This document shows positions 62,977 to 64,000 of a stretch of 64,000 nt of DNA, piece by piece (positions within the stretch are counted from its first letter, which is position 1; the number at the start of each line of letters is the position of its first letter). A program made the position numbers and the translations under genes. The notes under the pieces were generated by a model, which saw nothing but the letters and a program-made list of their open reading frames with translations, was not told where the DNA came from and made no database searches. Source of the stretch: Roseivivax lentus (GTDB lineage: Bacteria > Pseudomonadota > Alphaproteobacteria > Rhodobacterales > Rhodobacteraceae); NCBI RefSeq assembly GCF_900156805.1, contig NZ_FTOQ01000005.1, positions 1 to 64,000 of the forward strand. Direction: 5' to 3'.

Positions 62977-63933
62977 TTAAGCCGAAGCCGCCGCGAGCTT
63001 TTTCTCCCGCGCCGCGCGCAGCCGGGCGAAATCGTCGCCGGCGTGATAGGAGGACCGCGTCAGCGGCGTCGCGGACACCATCAGGAAGCCCTTGCCCCAG
63101 GCCGCCTTCTCGTAGCTCTTGAACTCGTCCGGCGTGACGAAACGGTCGATGACATGGTGCTTCGGCGTCGGCTGCAGGTACTGCCCGATGGTCAGGAAAT
63201 CCACATCCGCCGAACGCATGTCATCCATCACCTGGTGCACCTCCGCCCGGCTTTCGCCGAGCCCCGCCATCAGGCCCGACTTGGTGAAGATCGACGGATC
63301 GAGCTCCTTCACCCGCTGCAAGAGCCTCAGCGAATGGAAATACCGCGCCCCAGGCCGCACGCTCGGGTAAAGCGACGGCACCGTCTCGAGATTGTGGTTG
63401 AAGACATCGGGCTTCGCCGCCACCACGACCTCCAGCGCCTCGGGCCCGCAGCGCAGGAAATCCGGCGTCAGGATCTCGATCGTGGTGCCCGGCGCGCGGT
63501 GGCGCACGGCGCGGATGGTCTGGGCGAAATGCTCCGCCCCCCCGTCTTCCAGATCGTCGCGGTCGACCGAGGTGATGACCACGTGGTTCAGCCCCAGTTT
63601 CTGCACCGCATCGGCCACGCGCCCCGGCTCGAACACGTCGAGATCGTCGGGCCGGCCCGTGGCCACGTTGCAGAAGGTGCAGCCCCGGGTACAGATCTCG
63701 CCCATGATCATCATCGTGGCGTGACCGAGCGACCAGCACTCGCCGACATTGGGGCAGCCCGCTTCTTCGCAGACCGTGGTCAGGTTGTGCTCCCGCATGA
63801 TCTTGCGGGTATCGGCATAGCCCTTGCCACCGGGGGCCTTGACCCGGATCCAGTCCGGCTTCTTGGGCTGCGGGTTGTCGGGCCGGTGCGCCTTTTCGGG
63901 GTGACGCTCTCCGGGAATTTTCAGATCGCGCAT
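62977..63933 (-). CDS. lipA: Lipoyl synthase
   Basis: A 318-residue radical SAM enzyme that inserts sulfur into octanoyl groups. The two cluster motifs are complete: [12 protein letters not shown] for the auxiliary cluster and CTRGCTFC for the SAM cluster. [15 protein letters not shown] and [11 protein letters not shown] are typical. The start at 63933 gives the family N-terminus [14 protein letters not shown]. The region 63934-64000 holds its upstream sequence only. Confidence 0.96.
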   Translation of the reverse strand: MRDLKIPGERHPEKAHRPDNPQPKKPDWIRVKAPGGKGYADTRKIMREHNLTTVCEEAGCPNVGECWSLGHATMMIMGEICTRGCTFCNVATGRPDDLDVFEPGRVADAVQKLGLNHVVITSVDRDDLEDGGAEHFAQTIRAVRHRAPGTTIEILTPDFLRCGPEALEVVVAAKPDVFNHNLETVPSLYPSVRPGARYFHSLRLLQRVKELDPSIFTKSGLMAGLGESRAEVHQVMDDMRSADVDFLTIGQYLQPTPKHHVIDRFVTPDEFKSYEKAAWGKGFLMVSATPLTRSSYHAGDDFARLRAAREKKLAAASA

Positions 63934-64000
63934 GCGCGGGCTCCCGCCTTTTCGTGGTTTTACTGGACAATAGTGCCTCGGCGCGCCCATGGCCAGTGCG

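Overview
The window reads as a high-GC chromosome segment of a Rhodobacterales (Roseobacter-group) alphaproteobacterium. The basis is gene content and order: rpmF-plsX-fabH-ihfA-merR followed by tRNA-Pro, the overlapping chain scpB-scpA-nagZ-SPOR protein-argS, dgt/erpA, zapA/tkt, two gap genes in series, and mmsA opposite a LysR gene. Species cannot be fixed from this alone.

Positions 1 to about 18.3 kb are accessory DNA. They hold a plus-strand set of small secreted and membrane proteins (476-1707), a two-partner-secretion outer-membrane pore with a proline-rich repeat protein (2022-4722), a phospholipase D-family protein, and a long minus-strand run of envelope genes (6907-12810: acyltransferase-like membrane protein, META/SH3 protein, lipoproteins, an L,D-transpeptidase, small membrane proteins). 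Three proteins of the first set recur in the minus-strand run, so one envelope module is present twice in inverted orientation. An AraC-type regulator follows, then decayed mobile DNA (IS5-type remnant) and a compact integrative element (winged-helix protein, AlpA-like protein, unknown 322-residue protein, tyrosine integrase) ending next to the 5' half of a tRNA-Gly gene.

From 18.3 kb on the content is mostly core genome: HDAC-like deacetylase, AbrB-family membrane protein, ABC-F ATPase, OlsB-like acyltransferase, BamE, YceD-rpmF-plsX-fabH-ihfA, tRNA-Pro, a long dCTP deaminase, chromosome segregation proteins ScpAB, NagZ, ArgS, a cation/proton antiporter, Dgt, an ErpA-like Fe-S carrier, Xth, BolA, a monothiol glutaredoxin, ZapA, transketolase, a PQQ-type sugar dehydrogenase, two GAPDH genes, CoaD, a valine-catabolism cluster, two cytochromes c and LipA.

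The most interesting points are: (1) a probable operon at 39696-42154 with a short protein made of six near-identical 20-residue units, an uncharacterised 362-residue protein and a DMT-family exporter, which looks like a precursor/partner/export set; (2) an in-frame fusion of the 3-hydroxyisobutyryl-CoA hydrolase and 3-hydroxyisobutyrate dehydrogenase genes, consecutive steps of valine breakdown; (3) the duplicated envelope module, with one gene apparently starting at ATT; (4) the secretion pore with a proline-rich repeat partner instead of an adhesin; (5) the tRNA-Gly half gene at the island edge; (6) LacI-type palindromes before both gap genes and before a small gene. All identifications rest on reading motifs and protein sequences by eye; no database search was run.
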